Below, piece by piece: positions 39,408 through 46,823 of a DNA stretch of 64,000 nt (its first letter is position 1; every line of letters begins with the position of its first letter). The stretch comes from DAOUJW01 sp034421015. GTDB taxonomy: Bacteria > Chloroflexota > Dehalococcoidia > Lucifugimonadales > UBA2985. The position numbers and the translations under genes were made by a program. A model generated the notes under the pieces. That model had not been told where the DNA came from and did not search any database. It saw only the letters and a list, made by a program, of their open reading frames with translations. Location of the stretch: positions 103,608 through 167,607 of the forward strand of contig DAOUKT010000015.1 of the NCBI GenBank assembly GCA_034421015.1, read 5' to 3'.

Positions 39408-40594
39408 GCGAATTGAGAGACCTTGAGAGCAAATACTACATGCAGGTGGCTCGCCGCCAGCCAATCGTCATTGTCCGCGGACAGGGGACAAGGGTCTGGG
39501 ACGAGGACGGCAAGGAGTACCTGGACTTCACGTCCGGCTGGGCTGTGAACAGCCTGGGGCACTCCCATCCAGTCCAGGTAAAGGCGATCCAGGAGCAGGC
39601 CGCCACCCTGATACAGACCTCCAACCAGTTCTTCACCGTCCCCCAGATCGAGCTTGCGCAGCTTCTGGTGGACAACAGCTGCCTGGACCGCGTCTTCTTC
39701 AGCAACAGCGGCGCGGAGGCCAACGAGGGAGCCATAAAGCTGGCCCGGAAGTATGGCCGCCTCCACGCCAACGGCGCTTACCAGGTGATCACGGCTCTCA
39801 ACTCCTTCCACGGCCGCACGCTGGCAATGGCTGCGGCCACGGGGCAGCCCCACTACCAGGAGCAGTGGCAACCCCTTTCGCCCGGATTCGTGAACGTTCC
39901 CTACGACGACATCGACGCTATCAAGGAGGCCACCAACGAAGAGACCTGCGCGGTCATGATCGAGCCGGTGCAGGGGGAGGGCGGCGTCAACGTGCCGTCC
40001 CCCGACTACCTGAAGCAGGTGCGTGAGTGGTGCGACGAGAACAACCTTGTGATGATTCTGGACGAGGTGCAGACCGGCCTGGGCCGTCTGGGCACTCTGT
40101 TCGGATATGAGCAGTTCGGCGTGGAGCCGGACGCCATCACCCTGGCCAAAGGCCTTGGAGGCGGTGTGCCTATCGGGGCGTTCCTGGCCAAGGACAAGTT
40201 CTGCCTGCTTGCCCCCGGCGACCACGGGTCGACCTTTGGAGGCAACGTCCTCACATGCGCCGGGGCCGCCGCCGTGGTGGGATACGTGATTGAGAACGAT
40301 GTTTCCGCCAACGTGAGGGCGATGGGCCAGCGCCTCAACCAGGGCCTGGAGTCGCTCAGGTCCCGCTATCCCATCATCACGGAGGTGCGCGGCCTGGGGC
40401 TTCTGCTGGCAATCCAGCTCAACGCTGAAATCGCGCCGCAGCTTGTCGGCCGCTGCAATGAGGAGGGGCTGCTTCTCAATCCCCTGCGGCCCAACGCCAT
40501 TCGCCTGATGCCGCCTCTGAACGTGTCGGCGGAGGAAGTGGACGAGGCCCTGGGCAAGCTGGAAGTTGCCCTCAAAGAAGTGGCGGTGGGCTAG
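39404..40594 (+). CDS. argD: Acetylornithine aminotransferase
   Basis: A 396-residue class III PLP transaminase: GTRVWDEDGKEYLDFTSGWAVNSLGHSHP (split) near 27-55, FFSNSGAEANEGAIKLARKYG near 102-122, SFHGRTLAMAAATG near 138, MIEPVQGEGGVNVP near 187, ILDEVQTGLGRLG near 219 and the PLP lysine in ITLAKGLGGGVPIGAFLA near 247. It aminates N-acetylglutamate semialdehyde. Its ATG overlaps the UPF0182 stop (ATGA). Context makes ArgD much likelier than another class III enzyme. Confidence 0.93.
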   Translation: MSELRDLESKYYMQVARRQPIVIVRGQGTRVWDEDGKEYLDFTSGWAVNSLGHSHPVQVKAIQEQAATLIQTSNQFFTVPQIELAQLLVDNSCLDRVFFSNSGAEANEGAIKLARKYGRLHANGAYQVITALNSFHGRTLAMAAATGQPHYQEQWQPLSPGFVNVPYDDIDAIKEATNEETCAVMIEPVQGEGGVNVPSPDYLKQVREWCDENNLVMILDEVQTGLGRLGTLFGYEQFGVEPDAITLAKGLGGGVPIGAFLAKDKFCLLAPGDHGSTFGGNVLTCAGAAAVVGYVIENDVSANVRAMGQRLNQGLESLRSRYPIITEVRGLGLLLAIQLNAEIAPQLVGRCNEEGLLLNPLRPNAIRLMPPLNVSAEEVDEALGKLEVALKEVAVG

Positions 40595-40596
40595 AC

Positions 40597-41820
40597 ATGG
40601 CGACGAAAGTAGTGCTTGCTTACAGCGGCGGTCTGGACACCTCCGTAGCCATACCCTGGCTCAAGGAGAATTACGATGCCGAGGTCGTGACTCTGACGGT
40701 GGACTTGGGCGGCGGCAAGGGCATAGGCAACGTCAAGGAGCGCGCCCTGGCGTCGGGGGCCGTGAAGGCCCTGGTTGTGGACGGCAAGGAGCCATTCGTG
40801 CGCCACTTCGTTTGGCCGGCTCTCCGGGCTGGAGCCATGTACCAGGGGCAGTACCCCCTGGCGACGGCCCTCGGTCGGCCGCTGATCGCCCGCTACCTGA
40901 TGGAGGTCGCTCACCAGGAGGGCGCGCGGGCCGTGGCCCACGGCTGCACGGGCAAGGGCAACGACCAGGTGCGCTTCGACCTCAGCATAGCGGGGATGGA
41001 CCCGTCCATTCGCATACTGGCTCCGGCCCGGGAGTGGAACATGACCAGGGACGAGGAGATCCAGTACGGCCAGCGGCACCAGGTGCCCCTGGAGCTGGGG
41101 CAGCGCAGCCCGTACTCCGTCGACGAGAACCTGTGGGGCCGCAGCATCGAGGCCGGGAACCTGGAGGACCCGTGGATGGAGCCGCCGGAGGAGGCCTTTG
41201 CCTGGACACAGTCGCCGGAGAAAGCCCCGGACACGCCCCAGTACATTGAGATCAGCTTTGAGCGGGGCGTACCCCAGGCGGTGGACGGCGAGGGAATGAA
41301 CGCCATCGCTCTGGTCAACCACATCAACGAGACGGCCGGAGCCCACGGCGTGGGCCGCATCGACCACCTGGAGGATAGGCTGGTGGGCATCAAGTCCCGT
41401 GAGGTGTACGAGGCCCCGGCGGGCCGCGTGCTCCACATCGCCCACAGGGCCCTGGAGAGCATCACCCTCACCAAGGACCAGATACGTTTCAAGGAGAGGG
41501 TGTCCCAGGAGTTCTCGGAGATGGTGTACAACGGCCTCTGGTACACGGGCTTTCACGAGGACCTGGACGCCTATGTGGAGAGCACCCAGCGCCACGTTTC
41601 CGGCAATGTGCGACTGAAGCTGTTCAAGGGCAGCTGCACCGTGGTGGGCAGAGGCTCGCCCTACTCCCTTTACCAGCATGACCTTGCAACCTACGACACG
41701 GGCGACCGCTTCGACCATCGGGCCTCCGAGGGGTTCATCCACATCTTTGGGCTTGGGGCGCGGACGCAGGGCAGGGTGCAGCCGCTGGACCTGCCGGACC
41801 TGGGGCAGGTGGCCGAGTAG
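40597..41820 (+). CDS. argG: Argininosuccinate synthase
   Basis: A 407-residue ATP-dependent ligase joining citrulline and aspartate. Motifs: VVLAYSGGLDTSVAIPWL at 4-21 (ATP pyrophosphatase loop), YLMEVAHQEGARAVAHGCTGKGNDQVRFD (split) near 101-129, YSVDENLWGRSIEAGNLEDPW (split) near 170-190, and GIGRID-like HGVGRIDHLEDRLVGIKSREVYE (split) near 249. It starts 2 bases after argD. Length is typical. Confidence 0.96.
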   Translation: MATKVVLAYSGGLDTSVAIPWLKENYDAEVVTLTVDLGGGKGIGNVKERALASGAVKALVVDGKEPFVRHFVWPALRAGAMYQGQYPLATALGRPLIARYLMEVAHQEGARAVAHGCTGKGNDQVRFDLSIAGMDPSIRILAPAREWNMTRDEEIQYGQRHQVPLELGQRSPYSVDENLWGRSIEAGNLEDPWMEPPEEAFAWTQSPEKAPDTPQYIEISFERGVPQAVDGEGMNAIALVNHINETAGAHGVGRIDHLEDRLVGIKSREVYEAPAGRVLHIAHRALESITLTKDQIRFKERVSQEFSEMVYNGLWYTGFHEDLDAYVESTQRHVSGNVRLKLFKGSCTVVGRGSPYSLYQHDLATYDTGDRFDHRASEGFIHIFGLGARTQGRVQPLDLPDLGQVAE

Positions 41821-41876
41821 TAGGTTAGGTTAGCAGCGCTGATTGCAGGCACGCCAGAGTACGCTAGAGGTCCGTT

Positions 41877-42113
41877 ATGGCATTGCTAAGTGAAGAGATA
41901 GCCGCATACGAATCGATGCGGGACACCCTTGAGGCCGACTTTTTTGGCAAGTGGGTGGTTGTGCAGGACGGGCAGCTGACAGGAGCCTATGAAGAGTTCC
42001 AGGATGCTGCCGCTGACGCAGTCCGGAAATTTGGGCGTGGGCCTTACCTTATCAGGCAGGTGGGAGAACCTCCGATAAGACTTCCCGCGTCTTTGCTTTT
42101 TCGGTCGGGGTAG
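41877..42113 (+). CDS. DUF5678-like small protein
   Basis: A 78-residue protein with an AGAGG site near its ATG. Core pattern YESMRDTLEADFFGKWVVVQDGQLTGAYEEFQDAAADAV (split) and GRGPYLIRQVGEPP: the GKWV---G-L-G-Y--F-DA--A----G--P-LIRQ-G layout is that of DUF5678-type proteins commonly found just upstream of retropepsin-like genes. Function unknown. It is immediately followed (stop adjoining ATG) by such a gene at 42114. Confidence 0.65.
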   Translation: MALLSEEIAAYESMRDTLEADFFGKWVVVQDGQLTGAYEEFQDAAADAVRKFGRGPYLIRQVGEPPIRLPASLLFRSG

Positions 42114-42552
42114 ATGCCAACAATCAGGGTAGAAGCTGACCAAGCTGCGCTTGCGAGATTAGGACCAACACTGCAAGTGCAAATCGGATTCGACCAGACT
42201 TTTCAGCCCGGCTCCGCAACCCGGCCAACTTTGCCTGAGAGCAGGCTGGCCGCATTGGTGGATACAGGGGCAAGTGATAGCTGTATTGACTCTGAGCAAG
42301 CTATGGAACTTCGGTTGCCTGTCGTTGACCAGAGGCTCATCGCTGGCATACAGGGAGCATATACTACCAACGTTTGTCTTGCCCAGATGCCACATCCCGG
42401 ATCTGTCCTTTACCATCTATGGGAGATTCGCTGTTGTCCACCTTGCTGCAGGCGGACAACCTCACTTTGCCCTCCTGGGCAGGGACTTCCTGCGGCATTT
42501 CTCAATGACATACGAGGGCCGGACAGGATCAATTACACTTAGCAATGACTAA
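42114..42552 (+). pseudogene. Retropepsin-like aspartic protease, frameshifted
   Basis: The first frame (from ATG 42114) gives MPTIRVEADQ and the active-site flap region ALVDTGASDSCIDSEQAMEL near residue 45-65, continuing GIQGAYTTNVCLAQ. After about 42395 that frame turns into cysteine-rich nonsense, while the +1 frame gives the family's C-terminal half: HIPDLSFTIYGRFAVV, then FALLGRDFLRHFSMTYEG and GSITLSND. Together they make an approximately 145-residue clan AA protease with DTGAS and LLGRDFL motifs. One extra base near 42385-42400 would explain it: a mutation, a sequencing error, or less likely a programmed +1 shift. Confidence 0.7.
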
Positions 42553-42590
42553 GCTATGAGGGGCTTGAAGAAGAACGGAATATTCTGGCC

Positions 42591-43940
42591 ATGACCGATA
42601 ACGACAGAACATCCTCATACACAGTCTCCCTCTCCTACGACCGGCGGCTGTACCGCCAGGACGTGGCCGGGTCGATAGCCCACGCCCGCATGCTGGGGGA
42701 GCAGGGCATCATCTCGCCGGAGGAGGCGGAGCTAATTGTTGAGGGCCTGGTCGCAGTTCGGCAGGACATAGAGGACGGCACATTCGAATGGCGCCCGGAG
42801 CTTGAAGACCTCCACATGAACATCGAGGCGGCGCTCTTCAGGAAGATAGGGGACGTCGCCGGGAAGCTGCACACGGCCCGCTCCCGCAACGACCAGGTCG
42901 CCACGGACATGCGCCTCTACTGCAGGGAGGCAACACAGGACGCCCTGCAGGGCATCAAGACTCTCCAGGCGGCCGTCCTTGGCGCTGCGGAGGCCAACCG
43001 GGACGTGATGCTGCCCGGCTACACCCATCTCCAGCGTGCCCAGCCCGTGCTGCTAGCCCACCATCTGCTGGCCTACTTCCACATGCTCCAGAGGGACCGT
43101 GAGCGCTTCCACGACTGCCTCCGCCGCACCGACGTGCTCCCTCTGGGGAGCGGCGCGCTTGCCGGCGTCCCTTACCCCATCGACCGGGAGTACGTTGCCC
43201 GGGAGCTGGGTTTCAGCCGCGTCAGCGCCAACAGCATGGACGCCGTTGCGGACAGGGACTTCCTGGTGGATTTCCACGCCGCCGCGGCCGCCTGCATGAT
43301 GCACGTGTCCCGCATGGCGGAGGAGATGGTGCTATGGTCGTCGCAGGAGTTCGGCTTCATCCGCCTGGCGGACCGCTTCACCACAGGCAGCAGCATCATG
43401 CCCCAGAAGCGCAACCCGGACTTTGCGGAGCTGGCCCGTGGCAAGGCGGGCCGGGTCTACGGCCACCTGATGGGCATCCTCACCTTGCTCAAGGGCCTCC
43501 CTCTGACGTACAACCGGGACCTCCAGGAGGACAAGGAGGGCTTCTTCGATACGGTGGACACCCTTCTGGGCACCCTTGAGGTGTTTGCAGGAATGATCGG
43601 CAGCATGGAGGTCAACAGAGCGCGCGCCGCCCGGGCCGCGCGAGACGGCTACATGCTGGCGACGGACCTCGCCGACTACCTTGTGGGGAAGGGCGAACCC
43701 TTCCGCGCCGCCCACGGCATTGTGGCGGAGCTGACCAGGTACGCCGCCTCAGAGGGCAGGGGGCTGGAGGAGATGGACATGTCGGAGTACAGGCGGTTCT
43801 CTTCGCGCTTCGACGAGGACGTGTACTCCATAAGCGCCGAGTCCTCGATTACAGCGCGGGACGTCAGGGGCGGCACAGGGCCGAAGCAGGTGGAGGAGGG
43901 TTTGCAACAGGCGAGGCAGGTACTGGAGGAAATTCCATAA
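42591..43940 (+). CDS. argH: Argininosuccinate lyase
   Basis: A 449-residue fumarase-superfamily lyase, last step of arginine synthesis. Motifs: SLSYDRRLYRQDVAGSIAHARML (split) near 13-35, EDLHMNIEAALFRKIGDVAGKLHTARSRNDQVATDMRL (split) with HTARSRNDQ near 93-101, LPGYTHLQRAQPVLLAHH near 140-157, and the signature GSSIMPQKRNPDFAELARG near 265-283. No strong ribosome site is visible. Its stop overlaps the next hypothetical gene by one base. Confidence 0.95.
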   Translation: MTDNDRTSSYTVSLSYDRRLYRQDVAGSIAHARMLGEQGIISPEEAELIVEGLVAVRQDIEDGTFEWRPELEDLHMNIEAALFRKIGDVAGKLHTARSRNDQVATDMRLYCREATQDALQGIKTLQAAVLGAAEANRDVMLPGYTHLQRAQPVLLAHHLLAYFHMLQRDRERFHDCLRRTDVLPLGSGALAGVPYPIDREYVARELGFSRVSANSMDAVADRDFLVDFHAAAAACMMHVSRMAEEMVLWSSQEFGFIRLADRFTTGSSIMPQKRNPDFAELARGKAGRVYGHLMGILTLLKGLPLTYNRDLQEDKEGFFDTVDTLLGTLEVFAGMIGSMEVNRARAARAARDGYMLATDLADYLVGKGEPFRAAHGIVAELTRYAASEGRGLEEMDMSEYRRFSSRFDEDVYSISAESSITARDVRGGTGPKQVEEGLQQARQVLEEIP

Positions 43941-44311
43941 TGCATTCAACTACTCATTCACTAGCTCACCCAGGCACGTTGCGGAATGCGGTGAGAGAGG
44001 TCATTGAGCAAAACAAGTCTATGGGACACAATGCCACGAGGTTTAGTCAAGCGACTGTGAATGGCCAAGCTCACAATTTGGGGGAAATCTGCGAGAGATT
44101 TATCTGTAGTCCCAATGCCGTTGCGGCTATAGGAAATGCTATTCGCGAGCGGGGAGGATTGCTAACGATAGAGGATTATGTGGTGCGATGGGGTTCAGAG
44201 TGGGGATTCGACGCGTTGGTGATACACGTAGCTGGAGAGAGCGCGGAATGGTTTGACAGAATCGTAGGGTACAAGCGTTACGTGTCGAAAGATGAGGCGT
44301 CCCTTGACTGA
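43940..44311 (+). CDS. Hypothetical protein between argH and rpe
   Basis: A 123-residue protein starting at TAATG overlapping argH and ending 20 bases inside the rpe start, so translation is coupled both ways. Pieces: LRNAVREVIEQNKSMGHNATRF, LGEICERFICSPNAVAAIGNAIRERGGLLTIEDYVV (split) and FDALVIHVAGESAEWFD. No family recognised. It is AT-richer than argH and rpe, so it looks inserted, yet the overlaps keep the operon joined. Confidence 0.6.
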   Translation: MHSTTHSLAHPGTLRNAVREVIEQNKSMGHNATRFSQATVNGQAHNLGEICERFICSPNAVAAIGNAIRERGGLLTIEDYVVRWGSEWGFDALVIHVAGESAEWFDRIVGYKRYVSKDEASLD

Positions 44312-44978
44312 GAAAGAGCGGGTCAAGCTCGCGCCGTCAATCCTCTCAGCCGACTTCGCGCGCCTTGGAGAGTGCGTCGCGGAGGCGACGCGCGCCGGCG
44401 CAGACATGATTCACGTGGACATTATGGACGGCCACTTTGTGCCCGCCCTCACCTGGGGGCCGCGCACCGTCGAGGCCCTCAAACGCTGGACGGACCTTCC
44501 CCTGGACGTCCACATGATGGTCGCCGACCCGGAGAAGCAGATCCCCTCCTTCCTGGACGCCGGCGCGGACATCATTACGTTCCATGCGGAGGCGTGCACA
44601 CACCTGCACCGCTCCATAGAGCTGATCAAGGACCGCGGCGCCAGGGCTGGAGTCGCCATCAACCCAGGCACGTCGGTCCTGGCCATTGAGGGCGCTCTCC
44701 ACTGGATGGACCAGGTGCTGGTGATGAGCGTCAATCCGGGTTACCCGGCCCAGAAATTCATCCCGGAGAGCCCGCGGAAGATAGCCCGCGTGCGCAGCAT
44801 CATGGACAGGCGCGGTGTGACGGCGCAGCTTGAGGTCGACGGGGGGGTGAACCTTGATACGGCGCCCCTTGTGGCCAAGGCGGGCGCCCAGATAGCGGTC
44901 GCCGGCTCCGCCGTGTTCGACTACCCCGACGGCGTTGAGGCCGCGATCAGACGGCTTAAGGATGCCCTGGCCGTCTAG
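44292..44978 (+). CDS. rpe: Ribulose-phosphate 3-epimerase
   Basis: A 228-residue TIM barrel interconverting ribulose-5-phosphate and xylulose-5-phosphate. Motifs: KLAPSILSADFARLGE near 12-27, MIHVDIMDGHFVPALTWGP near 39-57 with metal His and catalytic Asp, LDVHMMVADPE near 70, VLVMSVNPGYPAQKFIPES near 140-158 and LEVDGGVNLDTAP near 178. The start overlaps the preceding hypothetical gene by 20 bases; a start nearer KLAPSIL is possible. Last gene of the arginine-led transcript. Confidence 0.94.
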   Translation: MRRPLTEKERVKLAPSILSADFARLGECVAEATRAGADMIHVDIMDGHFVPALTWGPRTVEALKRWTDLPLDVHMMVADPEKQIPSFLDAGADIITFHAEACTHLHRSIELIKDRGARAGVAINPGTSVLAIEGALHWMDQVLVMSVNPGYPAQKFIPESPRKIARVRSIMDRRGVTAQLEVDGGVNLDTAPLVAKAGAQIAVAGSAVFDYPDGVEAAIRRLKDALAV

Positions 44979-45010
44979 CCTAATCTCGGCGGGTGGCTGT
45001 GACGCCGTTT

Positions 45011-45047
45011 CCCACTCATGGTGAGCCTGTCGAACCAATTGAGCGGG
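45011..45047. repeat. Dispersed 37-bp palindromic repeat
   Basis: Begins CCCACTCA and ends TGAGCGGG with GTGAGCCTGTCGAACC inside; related to 5146-5182 and 52200-52234. It lies between convergent rpe and the quinone oxidoreductase gene. Confidence 0.7.
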
Positions 45048-45073
45048 AAGATGTGGGCGAAACTACTCTAGCC

Positions 45074-46057
45074 TCACTCCATGCTGAGCACGATCTTGCC
45101 GAAGTTGGCGTTGCTCTCCATGTAGCGGTGCGCCTCCGCAACCTCCTCCAGCGGGAAGACCGAGTCCACCACGGGCCTGATGCGGCCGTCCGCCAGCAGG
45201 GGCAGCACGTGCCGGACGAACTGCTGGTTCAGGGCAATCTTCTCCTCGATGGGCCGCGCCCTGAGCACCGTGCCGTGCACCCTCAGCCGCTTGCCCATGA
45301 GCGCGCCGATGTTCACCTCGTGGGTGGCCCCGGCCATCGTGCCCACGATGACCATTCGCCCCTTAAGCGCCAGTGAAGCGATGTTCCTGTCCCAGTATGG
45401 CGCGCCGATGACGTCCAGGATGACGTCCACGCCGCGGCCGCCTGAGCGGTCGCGAATGACCTCGGCGAAGTCCTGCTCGTTGTAGTTGATGCCCACGTCC
45501 AGCCCGAGGCCGGCCGCCTTCTCCAGCTTCCCAGCCGAGCCGACGGTACCGTAGGTGGTCGCCCCGGCGTGACGCGCCAGCTGGATGGCCGCCGTCCCTA
45601 CGCCGCTGCCTGCGGCGTGAATCAGCGCCGACTCTCCCATAACGAGGTCGCAGTGGTTGAAGAGGGCGTCGTAGGCGGTCAGGAACACCTCCGGCACCGA
45701 CGCCGCCTCCGTGAAGCTGAGGTTGTCCGGGATGGGGGCCGTCATGCGGTGGTGTGTCACCACCCGCTCGCCGTAGCCGCCGCCGTTGAGCAGCGCAAAC
45801 ACGCGGTCGCCTACGCCTACGCCGACCACACGCTCTCCCGCAGCGGCCACCACGCCCGCCATCTCCAGGCCGGGCAGGTCGTCACGGGTACCGACGGGAC
45901 CGGGATAGCGCCCACGGCGCTGCAGGAGGTCGGCGCGGTTGAGGGCCGTGGCCCTGACGTCCACCAGCACCTCCGCGGGGCCTGGCGTGGGCTCCTCGAT
46001 TTCCTGGATTCGGAAGACCTCCGGGCCGCCTGGCTCGCTTACGACTGCTGCGCGCAT
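45074..46057 (-). CDS. Zinc-free NAD(P)H:quinone oxidoreductase (MDR superfamily)
   Basis: A 327-residue quinone-oxidoreductase-type protein: MRAAVVSEPGGPEVFRI at the start, ATALNRADLLQRRGRYP near 51-67, GLEMAGVVAAAGERVVGVGVGDRVFAL (split), ALIHAAGSGVGTAAIQLARHAGATTYGTVGS (split) with the AAGSGVG nucleotide loop near 147, and GGRGVDVILDVIGAPYWDRN. It resembles the p53-inducible-gene-3/QOR branch, which reduces quinones or enals with NADPH. AAAAGGAGCAT precedes the ATG. A copy of its first codons and ribosome site lies 643 bases upstream. Confidence 0.88.
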   Translation of the reverse strand: MRAAVVSEPGGPEVFRIQEIEEPTPGPAEVLVDVRATALNRADLLQRRGRYPGPVGTRDDLPGLEMAGVVAAAGERVVGVGVGDRVFALLNGGGYGERVVTHHRMTAPIPDNLSFTEAASVPEVFLTAYDALFNHCDLVMGESALIHAAGSGVGTAAIQLARHAGATTYGTVGSAGKLEKAAGLGLDVGINYNEQDFAEVIRDRSGGRGVDVILDVIGAPYWDRNIASLALKGRMVIVGTMAGATHEVNIGALMGKRLRVHGTVLRARPIEEKIALNQQFVRHVLPLLADGRIRPVVDSVFPLEEVAEAHRYMESNANFGKIVLSME

Positions 46058-46068
46058 TAATGCTCCTT
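46019..46068. repeat. Direct repeat, downstream copy (qor start)
   Basis: About 50 bases covering the ribosome site and first 13 codons of the quinone oxidoreductase gene; matches 46662-46712 with a few mismatches and one indel. The two copies flank the coiled-coil gene. Confidence 0.8.
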
Positions 46069-46094
46069 TTGAGGGGTCTTTCAGGGCAGGGATG

Positions 46095-46568
46095 CTAGCC
46101 GCCCAAGAGCCTGTTGACAGCCACCACGACGGCTGCGGTGACCCCCATACCAGCTATGACAGTCCCTGCCATCCATCTGATTATCCGGGCCTCGGACTGT
46201 GCTATCTTGGCATCCAACTGTGCGACTCTGATCTCCACTTGGGTTGACCTGGCTTCTATTGCGGCCAAGTCTGATTTAGTTGCCATTTGTGACTCTATCC
46301 TGGCTAGGTCTTCTTTGGTTGCCATGTTTGCCATTTGTGACTCTACCGCGGCTAGGTCTGCCTTGGTTGCCAGGTGAGTCATCTGCGACTCTACCGCGGC
46401 TAGGTCAGACTTGGTCGCCAGGTGAGCCAACTGCGACTCTACCGCAACCAGGTCTTCTTTGGTTGCCAGGTGAGTCATCTCCGTCTTCACCTCTGCCAGG
46501 TCTGCCCTGGTTGCCAGGTGATTGTAGACTCCCTCCAGGCGGCTTAATCTCTCTTCAACAGTGGTCAT
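46095..46568 (-). CDS. Coiled-coil protein with 16-residue repeats and C-terminal membrane anchor
   Basis: A 157-residue protein. After MTTVEERLSRLEGVYNHLATRADL come about five units of the form HLATK-DLAAVESQM, each 16 residues (48 bases), one shortened by loss of two residues. This predicts a long coiled coil. The C-terminus (ARIIRWMAGTVIAGMGVTAAVVVAV, split) is one transmembrane helix. The near-identical DNA units at roughly 46280-46530 show recent expansion. A 61-residue relative with a single HLATKADV unit is encoded at 58551-58736. No enzymatic function expected; possibly a membrane-tethered scaffold. Confidence 0.75.
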   Translation of the reverse strand: MTTVEERLSRLEGVYNHLATRADLAEVKTEMTHLATKEDLVAVESQLAHLATKSDLAAVESQMTHLATKADLAAVESQMANMATKEDLARIESQMATKSDLAAIEARSTQVEIRVAQLDAKIAQSEARIIRWMAGTVIAGMGVTAAVVVAVNRLLGG

Positions 46569-46583
46569 CGTAAAGCGCTCTCT

Positions 46584-46700
46584 CTATGCCAGTGTACCTG
46601 TCCGTGACGTTCGCAGCTTACTTGATAGGTTGCTCTCATTGTAACACAGCGGGGTCAGCCTCTCCCGGCCGCCCGGCTCGCTTACGACTGCTGCGCGCAT
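46584..46700 (-). pseudogene. Duplicated 5' end of the quinone oxidoreductase gene (chimeric 38-codon frame)
   Basis: From ATG 46700 the frame reads MRAAVVSEPGG, identical to the start of the quinone oxidoreductase, then diverges into unrelated codons (RERLTPLCYNE) and stops 15 bases before the coiled-coil gene. It keeps a GGAGC ribosome site and the promoter region. It is the upstream arm of a 643-base-offset duplication. It may be dead or may act as a leader peptide for the coiled-coil gene. Confidence 0.7.
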
Positions 46701-46712
46701 GTGGTGCTCCTT
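46662..46712. repeat. Direct repeat, upstream copy (qor start)
   Basis: Partner of 46019-46068; the match covers the AGGAGCA ribosome site, the ATG and codons to SEPGG. Confidence 0.8.
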
Positions 46713-46743
46713 GATCGTCGGATTGTGATGTGCTACGCCCGGA

Positions 46744-46752
46744 AGTATATCA
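46744..46752 (-). promoter_or_regulatory. Extended -10 element upstream of the duplicated qor start
   Basis: Minus strand TGATATACT, the same string as in the lpdA and rpsB promoters. The -35 region overlaps the hppA terminator and is poor. This was probably the original promoter of the quinone oxidoreductase gene. Confidence 0.45.
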
Positions 46753-46768
46753 CACGAGATTACACCAC

Positions 46769-46798
46769 AAAGCCCCCTGCCATCTGGCAGGGGGCTTT
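46769..46798 (-). terminator. Intrinsic terminator after hppA
   Basis: AAAGCCCCCTGCC (46769-46781) and GGCAGGGGGCTTT (46786-46798) form a perfect 13-bp stem with an ATCT loop, 26 bases after the hppA stop. The stem's own A/T ends give a short U-run in either direction. Confidence 0.85.
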
Positions 46799-46823
46799 GT
46801 CCAAGCTTCAGGTTTTCGGTTCT

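Noticed and set aside
38762..40225. 487-codon minus-strand frame across UPF0182 and argD
   Set aside because: Crosses two well-supported genes antisense, composition is shadow-like and no motif is present.
46280..46530. CRISPR-like array
   Set aside because: The 48-bp periodic units are coding repeats in frame with a coiled-coil protein, without variable spacers.
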